DNA of 64,000 nucleotides from Allobosea sp. CRIB-10 (lineage in GTDB: Bacteria; Pseudomonadota; Alphaproteobacteria; Rhizobiales; Beijerinckiaceae), in assembly GCF_900112185.1 (NCBI RefSeq), contig NZ_FOKP01000019.1:60715-124714 (forward strand), in the 5' to 3' direction. The notes beneath the pieces are model-generated. The model worked only from the letters and a program-made list of their open reading frames with translations. It did no database searches and was not told where the DNA came from. Positions 8,173 to 15,248 of the stretch are shown piece after piece. A program made the translations under genes and the position numbers. Each line of letters begins with the position of its first letter. The first letter of the stretch is position 1.

Positions 8173-8553
8173 ATGCCCGCCGAAACCGCTATCTCCGAAC
8201 GCCGCCGATCCGCCCGGACCCGGACCCTGATCGGTGGCAAGGTCATCTTCAACCAGCGCCAGTCGACGCTGGACTGCACGGTCCGCAATTTGTCGGAAGA
8301 CGGCGCGCTGCTGGTGTTCCCGGATAGCGTCGCCCTGCCGGAGCTGTTCGAGCTCTATTTTCCGGTGAAGCGGGAAAGCCGGATGGTGCGCAGCCGCTGG
8401 CGAGACGGCGGGCGCATCGGCGTCTCCTTCGGCGCCGTCGCAAAGCAGGATGAAGCGCCGGTTCCGCTCGACCTAGCGCGGCGCCTGCGCCAGCTCGAAC
8501 AGGAAAACGCAACGCTCAAGGCGCGCATCGTCGAGTTGACGGAAGGCGCCTGA
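8173..8553 (+). CDS. PilZ-domain protein
   Basis: A 126-residue protein matching a stand-alone PilZ domain. The c-di-GMP motifs are visible: RRSAR (RxxxR, residues 11-15) and NLSEDG (N-x-S-x-x-G, 39-44). The C-terminal 30 residues (LARRLRQLEQENATLKARIVEL) look like a short coiled coil with leucines at heptad spacing, suggesting dimerisation. It follows the eut/cupin operon after a 99-bp gap and is probably an independent unit that senses c-di-GMP in the cytoplasm. Confidence 0.8.
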   Translation: MPAETAISERRRSARTRTLIGGKVIFNQRQSTLDCTVRNLSEDGALLVFPDSVALPELFELYFPVKRESRMVRSRWRDGGRIGVSFGAVAKQDEAPVPLDLARRLRQLEQENATLKARIVELTEGA

Positions 8554-8614
8554 GTTCCGGCTGAATTTTGCCGGCTTTCAAAGCAGACATCGCGCCCGCT
8601 TCGAGGGGATAGCG

Positions 8615-9595
8615 ATGAAACGATTCTGGCTTGCCGCCGGCGCAGTGGCCGCCGCTCTGGGCGTCACCACCTTCGTGCAGAACACTTCGCTGCTGGCATC
8701 GGGGACGACGGACCGCCCTATCCTGTTGGCGCATCGCGGGCTGGCTCAGACCTATCCATCGAGTGGCGTCACCGACACGACCTGCACGGCGAGCCGGATC
8801 AATCCGCCGGAGCATTCCTATCTGGAGAACACCCTCGCCTCCATGGAAGCGGCCTTCGCGGCCGGCGCGGATATCGTCGAGTTCGACATCCATCCGACCA
8901 CCGACGGCCAGTTCGCCGTGATCCATGACTGGACGCTGGACTGCCGCACGAACGGCACGGGCGTCACCCGCGAAAAGACGCTGGCCGAGCTCAAGGCGCT
9001 CGACATCGGCCATGGCTACACGGCCGATGGCGGCAAGACCTATCCGTTTCGCGGCAAGGGCATCGGCCTGGTGCCGTCGCTCGACGAAGTGCTGGCGCAC
9101 TTTCCTGATCGGCGCCTGCTGATCAACGTCAAGAGCAACGACCCGCGTGAGGGCGAAGCCCTGGCGGACCGCCTGCTGAAGCTGCCTCCCGCGCAGCTCT
9201 CACGGCTGATGGCCTATGGCGGCGACCGCCCGATCACGGTGCTGCGCGAGCGCATTCCAACCTTGCGCACCATGTCCAAGGAAGCGGAGAAGCGTTGCCT
9301 GATCCATCATCTCGGCCTGGGCTGGGCGGGGCTGACGCCGCAATCCTGCGAAGGCCAGCTGCTGCTGATCCCCTCCAATTACGTCAGCTGGATCTGGGGC
9401 TGGCCGGCGCGGTTTACCGCCCGCATGCGCGCCGCCGGCAGCGAGGTCATCGTCGCCGGCCCGCTGGTCGGCGGCGACGGCTCGGCCGGGGTCGACCGCG
9501 CGGAAGAGCTGAGCGCGCTCGACCGGCCCATCCCGGGCATCTGGACCAACCGGATCGACCGCATCGCCCCCCTGGTGCAGGCGGAGCAGCGCTGA
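8615..9595 (+). CDS. Exported glycerophosphodiester phosphodiesterase
   Basis: A 326-residue GDPD-family enzyme that hydrolyses glycerophosphodiesters such as glycerophosphocholine or glycerophosphoethanolamine to glycerol-3-phosphate and an alcohol. An N-terminal hydrophobic segment (residues 4-17) suggests export or membrane anchoring. Catalytic positions are His40-Arg41 (AHRG), Glu71-Asn72 (ENT), Glu89, Asp91 and His93 (VEFDIHPTTDG) and His104-Asp105 (VIHD). GDPD acting on glycerophosphoethanolamine would release ethanolamine, so its position one gene away from eutBC may be meaningful, though it is not in the same overlapping operon. Confidence 0.88.
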   Translation: MKRFWLAAGAVAAALGVTTFVQNTSLLASGTTDRPILLAHRGLAQTYPSSGVTDTTCTASRINPPEHSYLENTLASMEAAFAAGADIVEFDIHPTTDGQFAVIHDWTLDCRTNGTGVTREKTLAELKALDIGHGYTADGGKTYPFRGKGIGLVPSLDEVLAHFPDRRLLINVKSNDPREGEALADRLLKLPPAQLSRLMAYGGDRPITVLRERIPTLRTMSKEAEKRCLIHHLGLGWAGLTPQSCEGQLLLIPSNYVSWIWGWPARFTARMRAAGSEVIVAGPLVGGDGSAGVDRAEELSALDRPIPGIWTNRIDRIAPLVQAEQR

Positions 9596-9602
9596 AGCAA
9601 CC

Positions 9603-10844
9603 TCAGCGCTTCGCCAGCTGCGCCGCCGAGAAGCCGGCCTTGCCGGCATAGGCGTTCACGATCTGCTCGCGCTTGCCATAGGACAGGACGCGCTCGACAT
9701 CGTCGAAACCGTTCGGCGCCAGCGCATCGACCGCGTCGATGACGCGCTCCGGCCCGCCGGCACGGTTCATGGCAACGATCTCCGCCGTCGCCGGCAGGCG
9801 CTGCGCCTCATAGGCGGCGAGGGCGTGGCGTGAGTGTTCCGCCTTGACCAGGAGGTCGGCGAGGCAGCGGGCATCGAGGATCGCCTGCGAGGCGCCATTG
9901 GAGCCGACCGGGTACATCGGATGGGCAGCGTCGCCGAGCAGCGTCACCCGGCCATGTGTCCAGCGCGGCAGCGGGTCGCGATCGCACATCGGATATTCCC
10001 AGAAAGTGCCGCTCGCCTGGATCAAGGCGAGGATATCGACACCGGGCACGGTGAAGCGCTTGGCGAAAGGCAGCACGTCCTCGAGCCGGCCGGCCTTCGA
10101 CCAGGCTTCCTTCGGCGGCGGCTTGGCAGGATCTCCGGTGCGGACGTTGACGACCCAGTTGGTCAGGCGCGTGCCGGGCGTCTTGCCCGCGGCGATCGGA
10201 TAAAGCACCAGCTTGCCGGCCATGCCGCCGGCGATGATCATGCTCTCGCCGTCGAGGAAGGCCGGCCAGTCGCAGGCGCCGCGCCACATCTGGACGCCGT
10301 TCCAGCGCGGTCCGCCCTGGTTCGGGAAGTAATGCGCCCGCACCGTCGAATGGATGCCGTCGGCGCCGATCAGGATGTCGGCGCGGGCCGTCTCGCCGCC
10401 CTCGCCCAATTTGGCATCGGCGAAATGCGCGGTGACGCCGCCTTCGTCCTGCAGGAATCCTTGCAGGCGCCGGCCGGTGCGGATCGCGTCGGCTCCCAGC
10501 CGCGCGACCACGGCATCGCGAATCACGCCCTGAAGCCGGCCGCGATGGATCGAGAACTGCGGCACCGGAGCGCCTGCGTGCAGGCCTCGCAGCTCGCGCC
10601 ACACGGTCTGGCCGAAACGGTTCATGTAGATCAGCTCGCGGGTGCGGATCGCCACCGCATCGAGCGCCGGCAGCAGGCCGAGCTCGGCCAGCTCCCGGAT
10701 CGCATGCGGCAACGTGTTGATGCCGACGCCGACCTCGCGGATCTCGCTCGCCTGCTCGTAGACGGTCGCGGCGATGCCGCGCGCATGCAGCATCAGGGCC
10801 AGTGACAGCCCCCCGATGCCGCCGCCGATGATGATGGCCTTCAT
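9603..10844 (-). CDS. PhzS-like FAD-dependent monooxygenase
   Basis: A 413-residue single-component flavoprotein hydroxylase. Motifs are GGGIGGLSLALML (Rossmann GxGxxG, residues 8-13), GINTLPHAIREL, the DG motif GADGIHSTVRAHYF and the flavin-ribityl motif VTLLGDAAHPMYPVGSNGASQAILDARCLA. The arrangement follows Pseudomonas PhzS and related ring hydroxylases (FAD/NADH/O2, aromatic substrate) more closely than salicylate hydroxylase. It is transcribed alone and convergently with the GDPD gene. A near-perfect dyad lies just upstream (10866-10885). The substrate is unknown; phenazine synthesis genes are not present here. Confidence 0.85.
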   Translation of the reverse strand: MKAIIIGGGIGGLSLALMLHARGIAATVYEQASEIREVGVGINTLPHAIRELAELGLLPALDAVAIRTRELIYMNRFGQTVWRELRGLHAGAPVPQFSIHRGRLQGVIRDAVVARLGADAIRTGRRLQGFLQDEGGVTAHFADAKLGEGGETARADILIGADGIHSTVRAHYFPNQGGPRWNGVQMWRGACDWPAFLDGESMIIAGGMAGKLVLYPIAAGKTPGTRLTNWVVNVRTGDPAKPPPKEAWSKAGRLEDVLPFAKRFTVPGVDILALIQASGTFWEYPMCDRDPLPRWTHGRVTLLGDAAHPMYPVGSNGASQAILDARCLADLLVKAEHSRHALAAYEAQRLPATAEIVAMNRAGGPERVIDAVDALAPNGFDDVERVLSYGKREQIVNAYAGKAGFSAAQLAKR

Positions 10845-10865
10845 GCCGCGTTCCGCCCCCCTGAA

Positions 10866-10885
10866 TTATTTCAAACTTGAAATAA
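10866..10885. promoter_or_regulatory. Near-perfect 20-bp operator upstream of the monooxygenase gene
   Basis: TTATTTCAAACTTGAAATAA is symmetric apart from the central pair and starts 22 bp upstream of the ATG at 10844, so it would overlap the promoter or leader. Its core TTTCAAACTTGAAA matches the TTTTAAGCTTGAAA site at 371-391. The two loci may answer to the same, unseen, regulator. Confidence 0.6.
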
Positions 10886-11125
10886 CTCGGCCCGATTTGT
10901 CAATCGGTCCACAAAGCTGGTGAAAACCGCCGCAATTTCGCGGCTTTTGACAGGAACGAAGCCGATTGCTGTGCGTATGTACGGCCGATGCCGTCGTGTT
11001 TCGGCGGCAGGCATGTCAAAGGGCGAATTCGTGCGCGAAAGCGCGTCGATTCGCCGCGACGCGCCGGAGTCCGTTGGGGTCCGGCGTGGCGTCAATTTAA
11101 ACATCATTGGTCTCAGGAGGTTTTC

Positions 11126-11398
11126 ATGACCAAGAACGAACTGATCGCCGCGATCGCGGACGAGACGGGCAAGACCAAGGCCGACGTCTCGGCCATTCTC
11201 GGCTCGCTCGCCGGCGTCGTCGCCAAGACGCTGAAGTCGGGCGGCGACATCACGCTCGGCGGCATCGGCAAGCTGGCTGCCGCCAAGCGCGAAGCCCGTG
11301 AGGCCCGCAACCCGTCCACCGGCGCGACCATCAAGGTCCCGGCCAAGACGGTCGTGAAGTTCAAGGTCACCAAGGATCTGGCCGACGCCGTCGCCTGA
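11126..11398 (+). CDS. hup: DNA-binding protein HU
   Basis: A 90-residue histone-like protein that bends and compacts DNA as a dimer. The sequence has the HU N-terminal helices (MTKNELIAAIADETGKTKADV), the LGGIGKL turn and the flexible DNA-binding arm EAREARNPSTGATIKVPAKTVVKFKV with RNPxTG and the Pro that intercalates DNA. ATG 11126 was chosen because the Shine-Dalgarno AGGAGG sits at 11115-11120 and the HU fold begins exactly there. It has its own upstream region of about 280 bp and a downstream hairpin, so it is a monocistronic unit. Confidence 0.95.
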   Translation: MTKNELIAAIADETGKTKADVSAILGSLAGVVAKTLKSGGDITLGGIGKLAAAKREAREARNPSTGATIKVPAKTVVKFKVTKDLADAVA

Positions 11399-11444
11399 GT
11401 CTTGTCGGACAGCGGCGGCTCCCGCGTCGTGTGGAGGCCGCTTG

Positions 11445-11475
11445 ACCGATCAGCCTGCATCGCAAGCTGATCGGT
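11445..11475. terminator. Hairpin after the HU gene
   Basis: ACCGATCAGC (11445-11454) and GCTGATCGGT (11466-11475) are perfect 10-bp inverted arms around an 11-nt loop. There is no T-run, so this may be a repeat rather than a classical terminator. The same arm sequence, with a longer and perfect stem, recurs after the MATE gene at 63277-63303. Confidence 0.55.
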
Positions 11476-11535
11476 TAAACGGCCTTACGAGCCGCCGCAG
11501 CTTGACCTTGAGACGCTGCTAGCCACAGTAGCGCG

Positions 11536-12711
11536 ATGTTCCTCCGCCTCTTCACCGATCTGCGCGCCGCCAAGGTCCCGGTGACCTTGCGCGAATATCT
11601 GGCGCTGCTCGAAGGCGTCGAGGCCGATCTCGCCGAGTATCGCGTCGACGAGTTCTATTATCTCGCCCGTGCCTGCCTGGTGAAGGACGAGCGCCATCTC
11701 GACCGCTTCGATCGCGTCTTCGCCGAGGTCTTCAAAGGCGTCGAGACGCTTGGCGAGGCCTTCGAGCAGGTCGGCATTCCCGAAGAGTGGCTGCGCAAGC
11801 TCGCCGAAAAGTTCCTCACCGACGAGGAGAAGGCCCAGATCGAGGCGCTCGGCTGGGAGAAGCTGCTGGAGACGCTGAAGCAGCGTCTCGCCGAGCAGAA
11901 GGGTCGCCATCAGGGCGGCTCGAAATGGATCGGCACCGCCGGCACCTCGCCCTATGGCGCCTATGGCTACAATCCCGAAGGCGTGCGCATCGGCCAGGAC
12001 AAGAACCGCAATTTCCGCGCGGTGAAGGTCTGGGACAAGCGCGAGTTCAAGGATTTCGACGACACGCGCGAACTCGGCGTGCGCAACCTGCGGATCGCGC
12101 TGCGCCGCCTGCGCAAATTCGCCCGCACCGGCGCGGCCGAGGAGCTCGACCTCGACCAGACCATCACCGAGACTGCCAAGCACGGCTATCTCGACGTCAA
12201 GCTTCGGCCCGAGCGGCACAACGCAGTCAAGGTCCTGCTCTTCCTCGATGTCGGCGGCTCGATGGACTGGCATATCGAGCTGGCCGAGGAGTTGTTTTCG
12301 GCGGCGCGCGCCGAGTTCAAGCATTTCGAGCATTTCTACTTCCACAACTGCCCCTATGAGCGGGTCTGGAAGGAGAACCGGCGCCGGCACGACCAGATCA
12401 TCCCGACCTTCGACGTGCTGCGGACCTACCCGGCCGATTACCGCCTCGTCTTCGTCGGCGACGCCTCGATGAGCCCCTATGAGATCGCCATGCCCGGCGG
12501 CTCGGTCGAGCACTGGAACGAGGAGGCCGGCGAGGTCTGGATGCGGCGGCTGACCGAGCGCTTCAGCAAATCGGTCTGGCTCAACCCGGTGCAGCAGAAT
12601 CTGTGGGGCTACACCCAGTCGATCCGCCAGATCGCCGGGCTGATGGGCGGGCGGATGTTTCCGCTGACGCTTGATGGCCTGGACGGTGCGATGAAGGCGC
12701 TTACACGATAG
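11536..12711 (+). CDS. CoxE-like VWA-domain protein
   Basis: A 391-residue protein with an N-terminal helical region (FTDLRAAKVPVTLREYLALLEGVE) and a C-terminal von Willebrand factor A domain. The MIDAS begins at Asp238 (FLDVGGSMDWH, a DxGxS form), with YRLVFVGDASMSP further on. This architecture is the CoxE/YehP-like group usually encoded near MoxR-type AAA+ ATPases, where the pair acts in protein or metallocofactor maturation. No MoxR gene is seen adjacent, so its partner is presumably elsewhere. It is followed by a family A repeat. Confidence 0.8.
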   Translation: MFLRLFTDLRAAKVPVTLREYLALLEGVEADLAEYRVDEFYYLARACLVKDERHLDRFDRVFAEVFKGVETLGEAFEQVGIPEEWLRKLAEKFLTDEEKAQIEALGWEKLLETLKQRLAEQKGRHQGGSKWIGTAGTSPYGAYGYNPEGVRIGQDKNRNFRAVKVWDKREFKDFDDTRELGVRNLRIALRRLRKFARTGAAEELDLDQTITETAKHGYLDVKLRPERHNAVKVLLFLDVGGSMDWHIELAEELFSAARAEFKHFEHFYFHNCPYERVWKENRRRHDQIIPTFDVLRTYPADYRLVFVGDASMSPYEIAMPGGSVEHWNEEAGEVWMRRLTERFSKSVWLNPVQQNLWGYTQSIRQIAGLMGGRMFPLTLDGLDGAMKALTR

Positions 12712-12721
12712 ACGGCAGATT

Positions 12722-12798
12722 CGTCATGCTCGGGCTCGACCCAAGCATCTCTTTCAGGAGCTTCTCGGGTCCCCACTTTGCTCTGCCCGACAATGACG
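12722..12798. repeat. Palindromic intergenic repeat, family A, shortened copy
   Basis: The element starts CGTCATGCTCGGGCTCGACC and ends with GCCCGACAATGACGG, matching the two ends of the 110-bp element at 216-325 but about 33 bp shorter because the middle is reduced. It sits immediately after the VWA gene stop. Confidence 0.75.
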
Positions 12799-12814
12799 GC
12801 TAGAGCATGCCGAT

Positions 12815-13414
12815 ATGAGCCTCGCCAACGACGATACAACCCTGCCCTTCTGGCGCCAGCGGCCACGGCCGATCGGCTTCGAGATCGCCTATCGGCTCAA
12901 GGGCGACGTGCTGGAGATCGATTCGACCCGCAAGGTCGACCAGGTCAGGCTCTCCGCCGTCGAGCAGGTGCGCTTCATCTATGCGCCGAGCAATGTCTCG
13001 GCGAAGGGCTTCCGGACCCAGCTGCGCTTGAGCGACGGCAAGAGCATCACCTTCGGCAACCTGTCCTGGCGCTCGCTCACCGACATGGAACGCGACGATG
13101 CGCGCTACCACGCCTTCGTCGCGGCCCTGTCCGCTGCGATCACGCGCGCCAATCCCCGGGCGCGCTTCCTCGCCGGCAAGCCCTATCTGCTCTGGCTGGC
13201 GCTGACGCTGGCCGGCGGAGGCGCGATGGTGATGCTGACCTTCTTCAGCCTGCGCGCCTTGCAGCAAGGCGCGCCCACCGCCGCCGGGCTCGGGCTCGTG
13301 CTGGCGGCGGCCTCGTTCTGGCAGGTCTGGCCGATGATCAGGCTCAACCGACCGCGGGACCTCGCGGCCGGCGAAGTCCCCGACGATCTCGTCCCGGGCC
13401 GGCAGCCAGCCTGA
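12815..13414 (+). CDS. Hypothetical membrane protein with a cytoplasmic PH-like N-terminal part
   Basis: A 199-residue protein of unknown function. Residues 1-125 are soluble, with alternating beta-strand character (GDVLEIDSTRKVDQVRLSAVEQVRFIYAPS), reminiscent of bacterial PH-like domains. Two hydrophobic segments follow (about 131-152 and 157-174), then a short polar tail. It faces the convergent Usp gene and appears monocistronic. No catalytic motif was recognised. Confidence 0.6.
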   Translation: MSLANDDTTLPFWRQRPRPIGFEIAYRLKGDVLEIDSTRKVDQVRLSAVEQVRFIYAPSNVSAKGFRTQLRLSDGKSITFGNLSWRSLTDMERDDARYHAFVAALSAAITRANPRARFLAGKPYLLWLALTLAGGGAMVMLTFFSLRALQQGAPTAAGLGLVLAAASFWQVWPMIRLNRPRDLAAGEVPDDLVPGRQPA

Positions 13415-13420
13415 GTTTCG

Positions 13421-13843
13421 CTATCGAACCACCAGCACCGAGCATTTCGCCCGCCTGACGATGGTCGAGGCGTTGGAGCCGATGACATAGGCGAGCATGC
13501 CGGGCTCGTGCGAGCCGATGACGATCAGGTCGGCGCCGCTGGCGTCGGCCTCTGCCAGCACCTCGCCATGGACCGAGCCGACCAGGACCTTGGCCGAGAC
13601 GCGCTCGGCCGGCAGATTCACCTTGGCAGCGATCTCGGCGAGCTTGGCTTCGGATTCGGACTGCTGGCCGGCGTCGAAATCGGCCGGCACGAATTCCATA
13701 TAGGTAATCGGCACCAGCGAGCGGACATAGACCAGCCTGATCGAGCCCTCGGACTGGACCGCGAAGCCCTCGGCCGCGGTGATGGCAGGGCCTGCCAGCT
13801 CTGCCTCGGCGAGATCGACCGGTACCAGAATCGATTTGTACAT
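13421..13843 (-). CDS. UspF-like universal stress protein
   Basis: A 140-residue single-domain Usp. It opens with MYKSILVPVDLAE, the first strand of the fold, and ends with VIGSHEPGMLAYVIGSNASTIVRRAKCSVLVVR. The motif GSHEP followed by GSNA is that of the UspF/UspG branch, lacking the exact G-2x-G-9x-G spacing of UspA-type ATP binders. The ATG at 13843 was preferred to an upstream start because GGAGGAGGATG gives a good ribosome site and the fold starts there. Confidence 0.85.
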   Translation of the reverse strand: MYKSILVPVDLAEAELAGPAITAAEGFAVQSEGSIRLVYVRSLVPITYMEFVPADFDAGQQSESEAKLAEIAAKVNLPAERVSAKVLVGSVHGEVLAEADASGADLIVIGSHEPGMLAYVIGSNASTIVRRAKCSVLVVR

Positions 13844-14131
13844 CGCATCCTCCTCCGGCGTGGCCCGCCCGGCCGCATGGTCGAACGATCGGAACCGACG
13901 CCTACACACTATGTCGGAGCACATTCTCCCAAGGGAAGAGCGTCGCGTCGTCGCGACGGATTTCTGTGCCCGACGGTGCGATGATGGCCGATACGGCCGA
14001 GAACGTCGTTGCTGCCGATCAATCAGACCTATGAACGCGCGGAAGCCCTCCCGTTCCGGAGGAGAGGGTCTGGCGGTTCCAGGGCCCGTCGCGAGGCGAT
14101 GCCTTGGGAAAACGAGATGCTTCCTGAAAAC

Positions 14132-14452
14132 TCAGCCCTGGCGGGCCGGCGTGCGCACCACGAGTCCGTCGAGATCGTCGCGCACCCTGATCTGGCAGGA
14201 CAGGCGCGAATTCGGCCGGACGTCGAAGGCGAAGTCGAGCATGTCCTCTTCCATCGGCTCGGCATGGCCGGTCTTCTCGGTCCAGGCCTCGTCGACATAG
14301 ACATGGCAGGTGGCGCAGGCGCAGGCGCCGCCGCATTCGGCCTCGATGCCCGGCACACCGTTGCGGACCGCGACCTCCATCACGGTCGAGCCCGTCTCGC
14401 CCTCGACCGTGCGGCTTGTGCCCTGGGCGTCGATGTAAGTGATCTTCGGCAT
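14132..14452 (-). CDS. Adrenodoxin-type [2Fe-2S] ferredoxin
   Basis: A 106-residue electron carrier. The cluster ligands follow the C-x5-C-x2-C...C pattern: Cys40, Cys46, Cys49 and Cys86 (an extra Cys44 lies between). Flanking residues (AECGGACACATCHVYVDEAW; MLDFAFDVRPNSRLSCQI) match vertebrate-type/adrenodoxin-like ferredoxins that serve cytochrome P450s, Rieske or biosynthetic hydroxylases. The ATG at 14452 begins MPKITYID, the expected first strand. An in-frame extension upstream (14530) lacks family residues. It stands alone, with no reductase or P450 gene next to it. Confidence 0.9.
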   Translation of the reverse strand: MPKITYIDAQGTSRTVEGETGSTVMEVAVRNGVPGIEAECGGACACATCHVYVDEAWTEKTGHAEPMEEDMLDFAFDVRPNSRLSCQIRVRDDLDGLVVRTPARQG

Positions 14453-14648
14453 CGTGAACTCCGGCCGCCTGGCGACGGCTGCGCAGCTGGCGCAAGCGGG
14501 AGGAACCGGCCGGGCGTCCTGGCGGGCCACGGACAGGTTCGCGAGAGGGACAACGTCCGCGAGAGGCTCGCGGACACCGCATCTCTAGAAGATTTCGAAA
14601 GCGCGCGAAACGGCGATCTCCGCCGTGCCGACCGCCCGTGCTGCGGCG

Positions 14649-14984
14649 TCAGGCCGCGCAGTCGAGCCGGGAAATCACGGCGCGCGCCTCGGCTGCGGCG
14701 AGCGTCAGCGCATCCAGCGCGTCCTCGCGCGGCGCGGCGCCGGCCTGGGTGAGCTGCTGCTCGATCCGGTCGGCGGCCTCAGCCACCTGCCAGGCGCCGA
14801 TGGCGCGGGCAGCTCCCTTCAAGGTATGCGCGGCATCGCGGCCGGTGCTGGCGTCGCCGGCATGGATGGCGCGCAGCTGGCGAGCGCATTGCTGGGCGAA
14901 CAGCGTCAGCAGCTCGCGCTCAAGCTCGGCATCGCCGCCGGTCTGGCGGGCGAGGTGCACGAGGTCGATGGCAGTCTGGGGCAT
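14649..14984 (-). CDS. Hpt (histidine phosphotransfer) domain protein
   Basis: A 111-residue four-helix protein. The phospho-acceptor motif AAHTLKGAARAIGA places the acceptor at His53, with the GxARxIGA continuation characteristic of Hpt domains. It would relay phosphate between a hybrid sensor kinase and a response regulator, both encoded elsewhere. It is divergent from the giant coiled-coil gene, with 264 bp between the two starts. Confidence 0.8.
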   Translation of the reverse strand: MPQTAIDLVHLARQTGGDAELERELLTLFAQQCARQLRAIHAGDASTGRDAAHTLKGAARAIGAWQVAEAADRIEQQLTQAGAAPREDALDALTLAAAEARAVISRLDCAA

Positions 14985-15248
14985 GGGGAACTCGGTTTTC
15001 TCTCAAGCTGCGGGACTCGTGCAGCCTTCTGACCCTTCATCAAGCGCCGTTATGGTGAATGAGGCGTTAACGACGTTTGTGAATCAGACGCTCAAACGGG
15101 TTTCAATCACTGCTTGCCTCAACTACCCTTCGAGACAGTAAACGATGGGCGTCGTGTCGCTTTTGACGGGTTCCGGCTGGAGGCTGCCGGCTCCCGCTCT
15201 GCGGCGGACATGACCGCCCATCGCGAGTAGCGTAGCGAGGCGGCATTC

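Noticed and set aside
10871..11129. Small open frames on both strands in the gap before HU
   Set aside because: No homology features and no ribosome sites; the region is better explained as promoter DNA. A TTGACA-like -35 at 10947 lacks a matching -10 at a normal distance.
13925..14131. Small gene or RNA between the Usp and ferredoxin genes
   Set aside because: Only a short CGTCGCG/CGCGACG hairpin near 13944 is seen; no coding bias, ribosome site or known RNA fold.
14985..15248. CtrA-type site (TTAA-N7-TTAA) before the GPR-like gene
   Set aside because: A single TTAA near 15066 and a GAATC are present, but the second TTAA is absent at the right spacing.
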